Shown here: positions 7,262-14,900 of the stretch, piece after piece
Position numbering within the stretch: position 1 is the first letter of the stretch
Layout: every line of letters starts with the position of its first letter
The notes under the pieces: model-generated
What the model saw: the letters and a program-made list of their open reading frames with translations, nothing else
Told to the model about the DNA's origin: nothing
Database searches by the model: none
From: Labilithrix sp.
GTDB lineage: Bacteria; Myxococcota_A; Polyangia; Polyangiales; Polyangiaceae
Direction: 5' to 3'
Assembly: GCA_019637225.1 (NCBI GenBank)
Contig: JAHBWC010000080.1
Location: 1-36,965, forward strand
Length of the DNA stretch: 36,965 nucleotides
Program-made: the position numbers and the translations under genes

Positions 7262-8599
7262 AGCAGCGCGACCGACGTCGTCGTGATCGGCGGAGGCCCG
7301 GGCGGCTCGGTGTGCGCCGCGCAGCTCGCGCGCCTCGGGCGCTCGGTCGTCGTCCTCGAGCGCGCGGCGTTCCCGCGCTTTCACCTCGGCGAGTCGCTGC
7401 TCCCGCGATCGCTCCCGGTGCTCGAGGAGATCGGCGTGCTCGACGCCGTGAAGGCGCGCTTCATCCTGAAGTACGGCGCGCGCTTCCACGACGACATCCA
7501 CGGGAGGAAGGACCGCTTCTCGTTCGACGCGGCGTGGAAGCCGGCCGTCGAGCACGCGTTCCAGGTGCCGCGCGACGCGTTCGACGCGCTCCTGCTCGAT
7601 CACGCGAGGGCGTGCGGCGCGGACGTGCGCGAGCGGTGGAGCGCCGAGCGGGTCGTGACGGACGAGCGCGGGCGCGCCGTCGGCGTCGACGCGATCGCGG
7701 CCGACGGAGCGGCCAGGCGCATCGATGCGCGCTTCGTGGTCGACGCGTCCGGGCGCGACGTCCTCACCGCGCGCGCCGCCGGTACGACGTCGAAGATCGC
7801 CGGCCTCGATCAGACCGCGCTCTACGCGCACTACGAGGGCGTGCCGCGGCAGGGCGGGAGGCTCGAGGGGGACATCGACATCGTCCTCTTCGCGAGCGGC
7901 GCGGCGCGTGCGGCGGAGGCCGCCGGAGACGCGGCCACGGCCGACTCGGAGCTCACCCGCGCCGGGGAGCGGCCGAACTGGTTCTGGTTCATCCCGTTCG
8001 CCGACGGTCGCACGAGCGTCGGCGCGGTGGTCTCTCGCGCGTGGATGCGCGAGCGGCGCGCGCGTCTCGGCGGCGCCGGCGACGTCGCCACGGCGCTGTT
8101 CGAGGTCGCCGTCTCCGAGTCGCCGACCGCCGCCGAGCTCCTCGCGGGCGCGAGGTGCCTCTGGCCGAGCGTCGAGGCGACGGCGGACTTCAGCTACCGC
8201 GTGCGGGAGACGAGCGGCGACGGCTGGCTCGCCGTCGGAGACGCGGGCGGCTTCATCGATCCGCTGTTTTCGACCGGGGCGCACCTCGCGATGATCGGCG
8301 GCAAGCTCGCCGCCGACGCGATCGCCAGCGCGCTCGACGCGCCCGACGACGAGCGGCAGATCGTCGGCGCGTGGGAGGAAGCGGTCCGCGCGGGCGCCGA
8401 GACGTTCATCCTCGCGGTCCAGGCCTTCTACGCGGGGCCGCTCGTCGGCTATCTCTTCGCCGAAGACAAGCACTCCGCGCTCCGCCGCTCGATCACGTCG
8501 CTGCTCGCCGGCGACGTCTTCGGCGACGCGGTCTGGCTCCGGGACACGCGGCTCCGGCTGAAAGCGATGCTCGCGTCGGCGGGCGCGCACGAAGCGTGA
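7259..8599 (+). CDS. FAD-dependent oxidoreductase of the flavin halogenase type
   Basis: This is a 446-residue protein with an N-terminal FAD-binding Rossmann motif (VVVIGGGPGGSVCAAQLARLG). Next come GESLLPRSLPVLEEIG and FILKYGARF, blocks shared by flavin-dependent halogenases and their relatives. The segment NWFWFIPF matches the WxWxIP signature of halogenases, and GDAGGFIDPLFSTGAHLAM is the typical second FAD contact. The Lys in FILKYG may be the halogenase catalytic Lys (inference). Such enzymes use FADH2, oxygen and halide to halogenate electron-rich substrates, but relatives are plain monooxygenases or reductases. No biosynthetic cluster or flavin reductase is nearby, so the substrate is unknown. 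The start is taken as CTG at 7259, behind a perfect AGGAGG. Confidence 0.78.
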   Translation: MSSATDVVVIGGGPGGSVCAAQLARLGRSVVVLERAAFPRFHLGESLLPRSLPVLEEIGVLDAVKARFILKYGARFHDDIHGRKDRFSFDAAWKPAVEHAFQVPRDAFDALLLDHARACGADVRERWSAERVVTDERGRAVGVDAIAADGAARRIDARFVVDASGRDVLTARAAGTTSKIAGLDQTALYAHYEGVPRQGGRLEGDIDIVLFASGAARAAEAAGDAATADSELTRAGERPNWFWFIPFADGRTSVGAVVSRAWMRERRARLGGAGDVATALFEVAVSESPTAAELLAGARCLWPSVEATADFSYRVRETSGDGWLAVGDAGGFIDPLFSTGAHLAMIGGKLAADAIASALDAPDDERQIVGAWEEAVRAGAETFILAVQAFYAGPLVGYLFAEDKHSALRRSITSLLAGDVFGDAVWLRDTRLRLKAMLASAGAHEA

Positions 8600-8608
8600 G
8601 CTTCGCCG

Positions 8609-8648
8609 CCGTCGAGGCGTGGGCCGTCGAGGCGTGGGCCGTCGACGC
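8609..8648. repeat. 15-bp tandem repeat, about 2.7 copies
   Basis: The unit CCGTCGAGGCGTGGG occurs at 8609-8623 and 8624-8638, followed by a partial, slightly changed third copy (8639-8648). It starts 10 bp after the oxidoreductase stop and lies in non-coding DNA. It probably arose by replication slippage. Confidence 0.7.
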
Positions 8649-8667
8649 CGGAGGAACAAACGACGAA

Positions 8668-8691
8668 ACGCCCGAGACGGATCTCGGGCGT
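8668..8691 (-). terminator. Rho-independent terminator of rplS
   Basis: A 10-bp perfect stem ACGCCCGAGA/TCTCGGGCGT with a 4-nt loop lies 42 bp past the rplS stop. On the minus strand it is followed by a T-rich stretch (TTCGTCGTTTGTT), as expected for intrinsic termination. The plus strand has no T-tract, so the signal acts on rplS. Confidence 0.75.
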
Positions 8692-8732
8692 CGCGGTGGA
8701 ATGCGAGTGGCGCCGCTCTCCGGCGCCGCCGC

Positions 8733-9086
8733 TCAGGTGTCCTTCTGGTCGCGAACGCGGGCAGCCTTGCCCTGCAGGTCGCGGAGGTAGAAGAGGCGCG
8801 CGCGGCGGACGACGCCGCGCGAGATGATCTCCACCTTGTCGATGCGCGGCGAGTGAAGCAAAAACTGCCGCTCGACGCCGACGCTGAAGCTCACCTTGCG
8901 CACGGTGAACGTGCTGCGGGCGCCCGCGCGGTGGCGCTTGAGCACCACGCCCTGGAAGACCTGAATGCGATCCTTGTCGCCTTCGACGATCTTGTAGTGG
9001 ACACGGACGGTGTCGCCGACGCGGAAGTCGGGGACCCCCGTACGGAGCTGCTCGTTCTCGATCTCGGCGATCTTCGCGTTCTGCAT
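8733..9086 (-). CDS. rplS: Large-subunit ribosomal protein L19
   Basis: This is a 117-residue protein and a full-length L19 (family about 115-120). Recognisable blocks are FRVGDTVRVHYKIVEGDKDRIQVFQGVV, the basic loop KRHRAGARSTFTVRKVSFSVGVER and the C-terminal KVEIISRGVVRRARLFYLRDLQGKAARV. L19 sits at the interface of the 50S and 30S subunits next to L3 and L14. In many bacteria rplS follows rpsP-rimM-trmD; here it is alone, with its own sigma-70-like promoter and terminator. The ATG at 9086 is the standard start (MQNAKIAEIENEQLR). The leader is about 80 nt and contains the purine-rich GAAAGAAGAGAGA before the start. Confidence 0.96.
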   Translation of the reverse strand: MQNAKIAEIENEQLRTGVPDFRVGDTVRVHYKIVEGDKDRIQVFQGVVLKRHRAGARSTFTVRKVSFSVGVERQFLLHSPRIDKVEIISRGVVRRARLFYLRDLQGKAARVRDQKDT

Positions 9087-9172
9087 GACCGTGTCTCTCT
9101 TCTTTCGGAACCTCGATAGCCTTGCGGAAAAGCTGGGGAAAACCACGCTCCCAGGGCCACTCGGGGTCGCGC

Positions 9173-9201
9173 TTTAAAGCACGCGATGTGGGACGTGTCA
9201 A
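9173..9201 (-). promoter_or_regulatory. Sigma-70-type promoter of rplS
   Basis: On the minus strand TTGACA (9201 to 9196) and TTTAAA (9178 to 9173) are separated by 17 bp. The -35 is a perfect consensus and the -10 matches four of six positions. This is the clearest -35/-10 pair in the window and fits a highly expressed ribosomal gene. Transcription should start near 9166. Confidence 0.75.
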
Positions 9202-9267
9202 CGAGCCTCACGACGAAGAGAGGTGAAGAACGCCGCCACGGGCGTGCTAGCACAGCCGCCGCAAGAA

Positions 9268-9732
9268 ATGGCCCTCCGCATCGGACAGAAAGCGCCCGAT
9301 TTCGACGTCACCTCGAGCTCCGGGACGTCGCTCAAGCTCAGCGACTTCATCGGGAAGAAGAACGTCGTCCTCTACTTCTACCCCGGCGACTTCACGCTGG
9401 TGTGCACCCGCGAGACCTGCGGCTTCCGCGACAGGTACGCCGAGCTCGCGGGCACGGACACCGAGGTCATCGGCGTCTCGGTCGACTCCGACGAGACGCA
9501 TCAGCGGTTCGCCAAGGAGTACAACGTTCCGTTTTCGCTCGTGTCGGACGCGAACAAGAGCCTCGCCGCGCGCTACGAGGCGACCGGCTTCCTGTCGCGC
9601 CTGATGGGCAAGACCGGGCGGATCACCTACGTGATCGACAAGAACGGCTACGTCGCCGGCGTCTTCGACTCGGTGCTCCGCGCGAGCCACCACGTCGACG
9701 GTGTCCGCGACCTCGTGAGAAAGCTCGGCTGA
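9268..9732 (+). CDS. bcp: Bcp-type thioredoxin-dependent peroxiredoxin
   Basis: This is a 154-residue thiol peroxidase of the Bcp/PrxQ family, which reduces hydrogen peroxide and organic hydroperoxides with electrons from thioredoxin. The active site reads PGDFTLVCTRETCGFRD, with peroxidatic Cys46 and resolving Cys51 (C-x4-C), the spacing of E. coli Bcp. ALRIGQKAPDF and FYPGD are standard family blocks. The ATG at 9268 was chosen because it gives the canonical MALRIGQKAPDF start. The open frame to 9223 adds residues with no counterpart in the family. A weak hexamer TAGCAC ends 14 nt upstream. It diverges from rplS and lies between two ribosomal genes, but a functional link is not implied. Confidence 0.92.
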   Translation: MALRIGQKAPDFDVTSSSGTSLKLSDFIGKKNVVLYFYPGDFTLVCTRETCGFRDRYAELAGTDTEVIGVSVDSDETHQRFAKEYNVPFSLVSDANKSLAARYEATGFLSRLMGKTGRITYVIDKNGYVAGVFDSVLRASHHVDGVRDLVRKLG

Positions 9733-9747
9733 CGGCCCACGCTCCGC

Positions 9748-9776
9748 TTGACGAAGGAGGCGCGCCCGACCATGCT
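9748..9776 (+). promoter_or_regulatory. Candidate sigma-70 promoter of rplC
   Basis: TTGACG (9748-9753) and CATGCT (9771-9776) are separated by 17 bp. The position, just after the bcp stop, would give rplC a leader of about 190 nt. The -10 is a poor match, so this is a moderate call; readthrough from bcp is the alternative. Confidence 0.45.
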
Positions 9777-9790
9777 GCGCGCCCCCTGAC

Positions 9791-9865
9791 CCCTCGACCT
9801 CGAGGGCCGCGGGAAGACTGAAGGTGTCGGAGCCCCACGGCTCCCGGGTCCAGCGCTCGGACCCG
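9791..9865 (+). ncRNA. Structured 5' leader of rplC with three hairpins
   Basis: Three stem-loops lie in series upstream of rplC: CCCTCG-ACCT-CGAGGG (9791-9806), GGAGCC-CCAC-GGCTCC (9829-9844) and CGGGTCC-AGCGCTC-GGACCCG (9845-9865). The last two abut. A looser pairing GTCTTGGG/CCCAGAC follows at about 9888-9911. The remaining 64 nt to the ATG contain an A/G-rich ribosome binding region. The arrangement suggests a regulatory leader of the kind ribosomal proteins use for feedback control (inference). The hairpins are seen directly. Confidence 0.5.
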
Positions 9866-9975
9866 TCTCGTTCGAGAACATCGCCCGGTCTTGGGAAAAC
9901 CCCACCCAGACAGTGCCCTGGCCCCGTCACGACGGAGCTCGGCACCGACGAGCGCGAGAGGACGAAGAGAAGATC

Positions 9976-10641
9976 ATGAATACGAAGCCCGGCATCATCG
10001 GCAAGAAGCTCGGCATGACGCAGCTCTACAAGGAGGACGGCACCGTTCAGCGCGTGACCGTCGTCGACGTGAGCTCGCTCCAGGTCGTCGGCAAGCGCAC
10101 CAAGGAGAAGGACGGCTACACCGCCGTCATCTTCGGCATGACCGACGCGAAGGAGAAGCACCTCGCCAAGGCGCAGCAGGGCGCCTTCAAGAAGGCGAAC
10201 GTCACGGCCAAGCGCATCCTCCGCGAGCTCCGCTGCGAGGAAGACTTCGCCGCCAAGTTCGAGATCGGCGGCGCTGTGAACCTCGCCGACATCTTCCAGC
10301 CCGGACAGATCGTCGACACGCAGGGCATCACGCGCGGTCGCGGCTTCACCGGCGTCGTTCGCCGCTGGGGCTTCGCCGGCTTCGTCCAGACGCACGGCAC
10401 CCACGAGTACCGCCGTCACGGCGGTTCGATCGGTACCAACATGACCCCCGGTCGCACGCTCCCGAACCTCAAGATGCCCGGCCAGTACGGCAGCGAGACC
10501 GTCAGCATCCTGAACCTCAAGGTCGCGCGCGTCGACGCGGAGAAGAACCTCCTCATGATCGAGGGTGGCATCCCCGGCCCGCGCAACGCGGTCGTCTCCG
10601 TCCGTCACGGCGTGAAGGGCCGCGAGCGCAAGAAGCGCTAA
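9976..10641 (+). CDS. rplC: Large-subunit ribosomal protein L3, solitary gene
   Basis: This is a 221-residue full-length L3. Signature blocks are GIIGKKLGMTQLY at the N-terminus, the central extension ITRGRGFTGVVRRWGF...THGTHEYRRHGGSIGTNMTPGRTLP and the C-terminal VDAEKNLLMIEGGIPGPRNAVV. L3 initiates 50S assembly and its central loop reaches the peptidyl transferase centre. In most bacteria rplC lies in the S10 operon between rpsJ and rplD; here neither is present, and the gene has its own leader and terminator. Whether it is displaced or a second copy cannot be decided from this window. The ATG at 9976 gives the family start. It has the usual high-GC3 codon pattern of the window. Confidence 0.95.
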   Translation: MNTKPGIIGKKLGMTQLYKEDGTVQRVTVVDVSSLQVVGKRTKEKDGYTAVIFGMTDAKEKHLAKAQQGAFKKANVTAKRILRELRCEEDFAAKFEIGGAVNLADIFQPGQIVDTQGITRGRGFTGVVRRWGFAGFVQTHGTHEYRRHGGSIGTNMTPGRTLPNLKMPGQYGSETVSILNLKVARVDAEKNLLMIEGGIPGPRNAVVSVRHGVKGRERKKR

Positions 10642-10675
10642 AGCCCGAGGCGCGCGTCCCACGCGCGCGAACGAG

Positions 10676-10712
10676 AAGAGGCGCCGCGATCGCGATCGCA
10701 GCGCCTCTTTTC
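10676..10712 (+). terminator. Rho-independent terminator of rplC
   Basis: AAGAGGCGC (10676-10684) pairs with GCGCCTCTT (10701-10709), and the run TTTT continues to about 10711. The 16-nt loop is itself partly self-complementary (CGATCG repeats). It lies 35 bp after the rplC stop and closes a single-gene unit. Confidence 0.75.
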
Positions 10713-10745
10713 ATTGGCGCGGACGAGCGTGCCGTCCGAGCGTGT

Positions 10746-10768
10746 CGGCGAGCTCGGAGCGCTCGCCG
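10746..10768 (-). terminator. Hairpin downstream of small minus-strand ORF
   Basis: CGGCGAGC (10746-10753) and GCTCGCCG (10761-10768) form an 8-bp stem with a 7-nt loop. It lies 42 bp past the stop of the small ORF at 10811-10990. There is no T-tract, so the terminator call is weak. Confidence 0.35.
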
Positions 10769-10810
10769 GAGCGGCGCGTGTGACGCCCGGCGAGGCCGAG
10801 CGTGCGCCGA

Positions 10811-10990
10811 TCAGTCCTCGCTCGACCAGCCGCGGGCGCGCGCCCAGGTCTCGAACGAGCGTCCGCGCGGCTGAGGCTCGTCGACGAAATCGATGTCGAC
10901 GTCGATGAGGCTCGGCATCCGCGGGCGGGCGGGCTTCGCCTGGGCACTCGTAACGGCGGGGCTCACGTGGAAGACGCAGCGGAGGTTCAT
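10811..10990 (-). CDS. Small acidic protein, 59 residues, unknown
   Basis: This is a short frame starting MNLRCVFHVSPAV and ending FETWARARGWSSED. The reasons to believe it are a GAGGAG ribosome binding site 6 nt before the ATG and third codon positions that are almost all G or C, as in the real genes here. The C-terminal half is acidic then aromatic (SLIDVDIDFVDEP...WARARGW). There is no signal peptide, membrane segment or known motif. It may be the second gene of a two-ORF unit with the frame at 11007-11159. The function is unknown, and it could be a chance frame given the base composition. Confidence 0.5.
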   Translation of the reverse strand: MNLRCVFHVSPAVTSAQAKPARPRMPSLIDVDIDFVDEPQPRGRSFETWARARGWSSED

Positions 10991-11006
10991 GCGGGGCTCC
11001 TCGAAG

Positions 11007-11159
11007 CTACGAACCCAGCTGCAACGCGTGGTCCATGCGCGGAGCGGAGCGCGCGTCGCGGATCTCCCGTGTCTCCGCGGGGTCTCGCGCATCGCAGGAC
11101 GCGCCCGCGACGCGCTTGGATCCGTCGCGATCCACGGCATTGGTCCTCTCCGGCTCCAT
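11007..11159 (-). CDS. Possible 50-residue micro-ORF upstream of the small protein
   Basis: This frame begins MEPERTNAVDRDGSKR and ends MDHALQLGS. It is hydrophilic and mostly charged, with about 80 percent G/C at third positions, slightly lower than neighbouring genes. It ends 16 nt before the 59-residue ORF starts. TACAAC lies just upstream of the ATG, loosely like the -10 hexamers seen elsewhere. No family is recognised. It may be a leader peptide, a real small protein or a chance frame. Confidence 0.28.
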   Translation of the reverse strand: MEPERTNAVDRDGSKRVAGASCDARDPAETREIRDARSAPRMDHALQLGS

Positions 11160-11248
11160 CCCGTTGTATGTGTGGAGGCGCCACGCGTGGACGATAACGA
11201 GCCGGCCTCCTCTTCCTCGGAGCCGGTGCACCTCGACGGAACTGGCTC

Positions 11249-11893
11249 ATGGCGAGAGCGCGCAGCGGACGGACGGGCAAAAACCCCTACAAAGGAGGGG
11301 ATGCGTTCACACGGGAGGCTCGGCTCGCCGGCTATCCCGCGCGCAGCGTGTTCAAGCTCGACGAGATCGATCGGCGCGTCCGCCTCCTCAAGCCGGGGAT
11401 GCACGTGCTCGATCTCGGCGCGTCGCCCGGCAGCTGGTCGCTCTACGTGACCCAGAAGGTCGGCGCCTCGGGGCGGCTGCTCGCGATCGACCTCGATCCG
11501 CTTGCTGTCCCGCTCCCGCCGAACGCGACTGCCATCGTCGGCGACGCGCTCGCGCTCGACAACGAGGCGCTCGCGGCGCATGCGCCCTACGACGTCGTCC
11601 TCAGCGACATGGCGCCGCGCACGACGGGCAACCGCCTCGGCGATCAGACGCGCAGCTTCGAGCTCTTCATGCGCGCGCTCGCGGTCGCCGAGAAGCTGCT
11701 CAAGCCGGGCGGCGCCTTCGTCGGGAAGATCTTCATGGGCGAGGACCTCCCGAAGGCGAAGGCCGAGGTGAAGCGGCTCTTCACCGAGGAGCGCGGCATC
11801 CGCCCCGAAGGCACCCGCGCGACGAGCTACGAGATGTTCCTCATCGGCCTCGGCAAGAAGGTGGTCGCGAGCTCGACGGGCGAAGGGCCCTGA
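11249..11893 (+). CDS. rlmE: 23S rRNA (uridine-2'-O-)-methyltransferase RlmE/FtsJ
   Basis: This is a 214-residue methyltransferase (E. coli RlmE 209). It uses S-adenosylmethionine to methylate the 2'-OH of U2552 in the A-loop of 23S rRNA, a late step in 50S assembly. The AdoMet-binding motif is DLGASPGSW at residue 55, and the catalytic tetrad K-D-K-E is complete: Lys36 (SVFKLDEID), Asp120 (LSDMAP), Lys160 (FVGKIF) and Glu195 (SYEMFL). The N-terminus is basic and fits RNA binding. The ATG at 11249 is the only sensible start; no strong ribosome binding site is visible. It lies near rplC and rplS, which also belong to the 50S subunit. Confidence 0.95.
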   Translation: MARARSGRTGKNPYKGGDAFTREARLAGYPARSVFKLDEIDRRVRLLKPGMHVLDLGASPGSWSLYVTQKVGASGRLLAIDLDPLAVPLPPNATAIVGDALALDNEALAAHAPYDVVLSDMAPRTTGNRLGDQTRSFELFMRALAVAEKLLKPGGAFVGKIFMGEDLPKAKAEVKRLFTEERGIRPEGTRATSYEMFLIGLGKKVVASSTGEGP

Positions 11894-11983
11894 AGGGGGC
11901 CGTCCGGGTGACGCCTCGATCGTCCGCGCCGCGAAGGATGAAGCCGCCTGCGGTCGAAGGGTGCGGACGGGCGCGCGTTTCGG

Positions 11984-11989
11984 TAGTCT
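11984..11989 (+). promoter_or_regulatory. TAGTCT -10 hexamer for a leaderless kinase gene
   Basis: GGTAGTCT ends 7 nt before the GTG start at 11997, and no Shine-Dalgarno sequence lies between. Transcription would begin at or next to the start codon. Confidence 0.5.
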
Positions 11990-11996
11990 CCGATCC

Positions 11997-14900
11997 GTGA
12001 CGGCCGCGGCCTTCCAGGGGCTCCTCGCCGGCCGCTTCGTGATCGAACGCGAGGTGGGACGCGGGGGTGTGGGCATCGTGTATCGCGCGCGTGACGAGGT
12101 GTCGGGCGCGCCGGTCGCGTTGAAGGTCATCGCGATCCCCGGTGTCGACGCCGGCGAAGAGGCGCGCTTCGGACGCGAGGGCCGCGTGCTCGCCGGTCTC
12201 AGTCACCCCGGCATCGTGCGCGTGGTGGCGTTCGGTCAGCTCGACGAGGGGCATCCGTACGTCGCCATGGAGTGGCTCGAGGGCGAAGACATCGCGCAGC
12301 GCCAGAAGCGCGCGCCGCTGACGCTCGGTCGCGCGGTCGAGATCGCCGCGCAGGTCGCCGACTCGCTCGCGTACGCGCACGGCGTCGGGATCATCCATCG
12401 CGACATCAAGCCGTCGAACGTGATCCTCGTCCCGCGTCCCGCCTCCGGTGGCCCCGCCGAGGACGAGAGGCCCGTCGGGAGCGGACCGCACCACGACTGG
12501 CCGCTCGACGCGAAGCTCGTCGACTTCGGCGTGGCCTCGGCCGAGGACGCGCGTCTCACGCGCACGGGCGCGATCATCGGGACGCCGGCGTACATGGCGC
12601 CGGAGCAGGCGCGCGGCGACGCGGAGGTCGACGCGCGCGCCGACATCTACGGGCTGGGCGCGACGCTCTTCGAGATCATCGCCGGGCGGCCGCCGCACAT
12701 GGGCCCGACGCCGATCGCGATCCTCGCGCGCCTCGTGACGACGCCGGCGCCGCGCCTCGGCGAGGTCTTCTCGGACGCGCCGGTCTCGCTCGACGACCTC
12801 CTCTGCGAGATGCTCGCGACGCACCCCGAGGAGCGCCCGGCCCGCGCGTCGGACGTCGCGCTCCGCCTCCGGAGCATCGCCGTCGAGCTCGAGCGCACGC
12901 CGATGGCGACGCGCGCGCAGTCGCCCGACCTCGCGCCGCTCAGCATGGGCTCGCTCGTCCTCTCGACGTCGAAGCCGGGCGGCTCGCGCCTCGTGACGTC
13001 GATCCTCGCGACCCACGTGCCGAAGGGGCCGCCGCGCGGACGGCTCATCGCGCACCTCCGCGCGCGCGGCGCCGAGGCGACCGAGCTCGGCGGCGACGCG
13101 ATCGTCGCGCACCTCGGCGTCAAGAAGGCGCTCGGCGACGAGGCGGCGCGCGCGCTCGATCTCGGCCTCCGCCTCGCGAAGATGGGGGCCCGCGTCGGCG
13201 TCGCCACAGGGCGCACGCGCATCGATCGAACGAGGCCGACCGGCGAGGTCGTCGACCGCGCCGCCGCGCTCGCGCGCGACGCGCAGAAGAGCCAGGTGCT
13301 CGCGGACACGACGACCAGCGAGCTCGCGCGCGGCCGCTTCGAGATGCAGGTCCGCCCCGACGGAACGTCCGTCGTCGGGCCGAAGGTGACGGCGAAGAAG
13401 GAGATCGCGGGCGGCTCGCCGTTCGTCGGTCGCGAGGCCGATCTCTCGCAGGTGGTGACCGCGTTCGAGCGCTGCCAGGAGGACGAGACGCCGATCATCG
13501 TCACGTTGACCGGCGCGCCCGGCATCGGCAAGACGCGCCTCCGTCGCGAGGCGATCGCGCGCATCGCGGCGCACCCCTCCGCGCCGCGGGTCGTGATGGT
13601 GCGCGCCGAGTCGTTCGCCAAGAGCCACGCGCTCGGCGTGATGGCGGACGTCGCGCGCGGGCTCGCCGGCGTCGCGAAGGGCGCGGCTCTGACCGACGCG
13701 ATGGCCGCGACCGAGGCGCTCCTCGCGCGGATCGATCTGCCGACCGCGGGCACGCGCGATCTCGTCGCGCGGCTCGTCGCGAACGAGCCGCTGCCCGAGG
13801 CGGTCGACGCGCGCGGCGCGCGCGACGCGCTGTGGATCGCGCTGACCGACATGGCGCTCCGCGTCTCGAAGGAGGCCGCGCTCGCGATCGCGCTCGAGGA
13901 CGCGCACTGGGCCGACCTCGAGTCGCTCGCGTGGCTCGACCATCTGCTCGCGCGCGCCCTCGGCCACTCCGTCTTCGTGCTCGCGACGGCGCGCCCGACG
14001 CTCTGGCGCGACGACCCCGCGCGCTGGAGCGGGCGCGATCACGTCCGCATCGAGCTCCGTCCGCTGGCGCGGCGCACGGTGCGCGCCATCGCGAAGGCGA
14101 TTCTCGGCGAGAAGGCGAGCGGCGTGGAGGGCGAAGCGCTGGTCGAGTCGATCTCCGCGCAGGCCGGCGGCTCGCCGCTCTTCGCCGAGGAGCTCGCGCG
14201 CCTCGCGCACCAGGGCCGCGACGCCGCGAGCGCCCCGACGATCGAGGCCGCCATCCAGGTCCACCTCGACGCGCTCGACGAGGACGTGCGCGAGGCGGCG
14301 ATGAAGCTCGCCGTCTTCGGGCTCCAGGTCTGGGACGCGGGGCTCGACGCGCTCGGCGTGAAGAACTCGGCGGAGGTGATGCGCGCGCTGACGGCGGCCG
14401 AGATCATCGTCGAGCAGGCGACGTCGCGCTTCAAGGAGACGCGCGAGTGGGCGTTCAAGCACGCCCTCACGCGCGAGGTCGCGTACGCGGCGCTCGGCGA
14501 GGAGCAGCTGAAGGAGCTCCACACGCAGGCCGGGCGCTGGCTCGCGAAGATGGGCGAGGACGACTCGGTCGTGGCGCGCCACCTCGAGCTCGGCGGCGAG
14601 CCCGTCCTTGCCGCGAACTACCTCGAGAAGGCGGCGCGTCGCGCGCTCGCGGCCAGCGCGCTCGGCGAGGCGGTGCGGCTCGCCGAGAAGTCGCTCGACT
14701 TCGCCGAGGAGAGCGCGACGCAGTTCGCGCGCGCGCAGCTGCTCGACGAGGCCTGGGTGCGCCTCGACGCGCGCGCCGGCGAGCGCGACACCGCCGTCCG
14801 CGCGATGCAGGACGCGGTGTACGACGAGCCGAGCGCCGTCCGCGCGCTCGGCGCGCGCGTGCGCTACGAGAACGCGTGCGGCGGCGGTCCCGACACGAGC

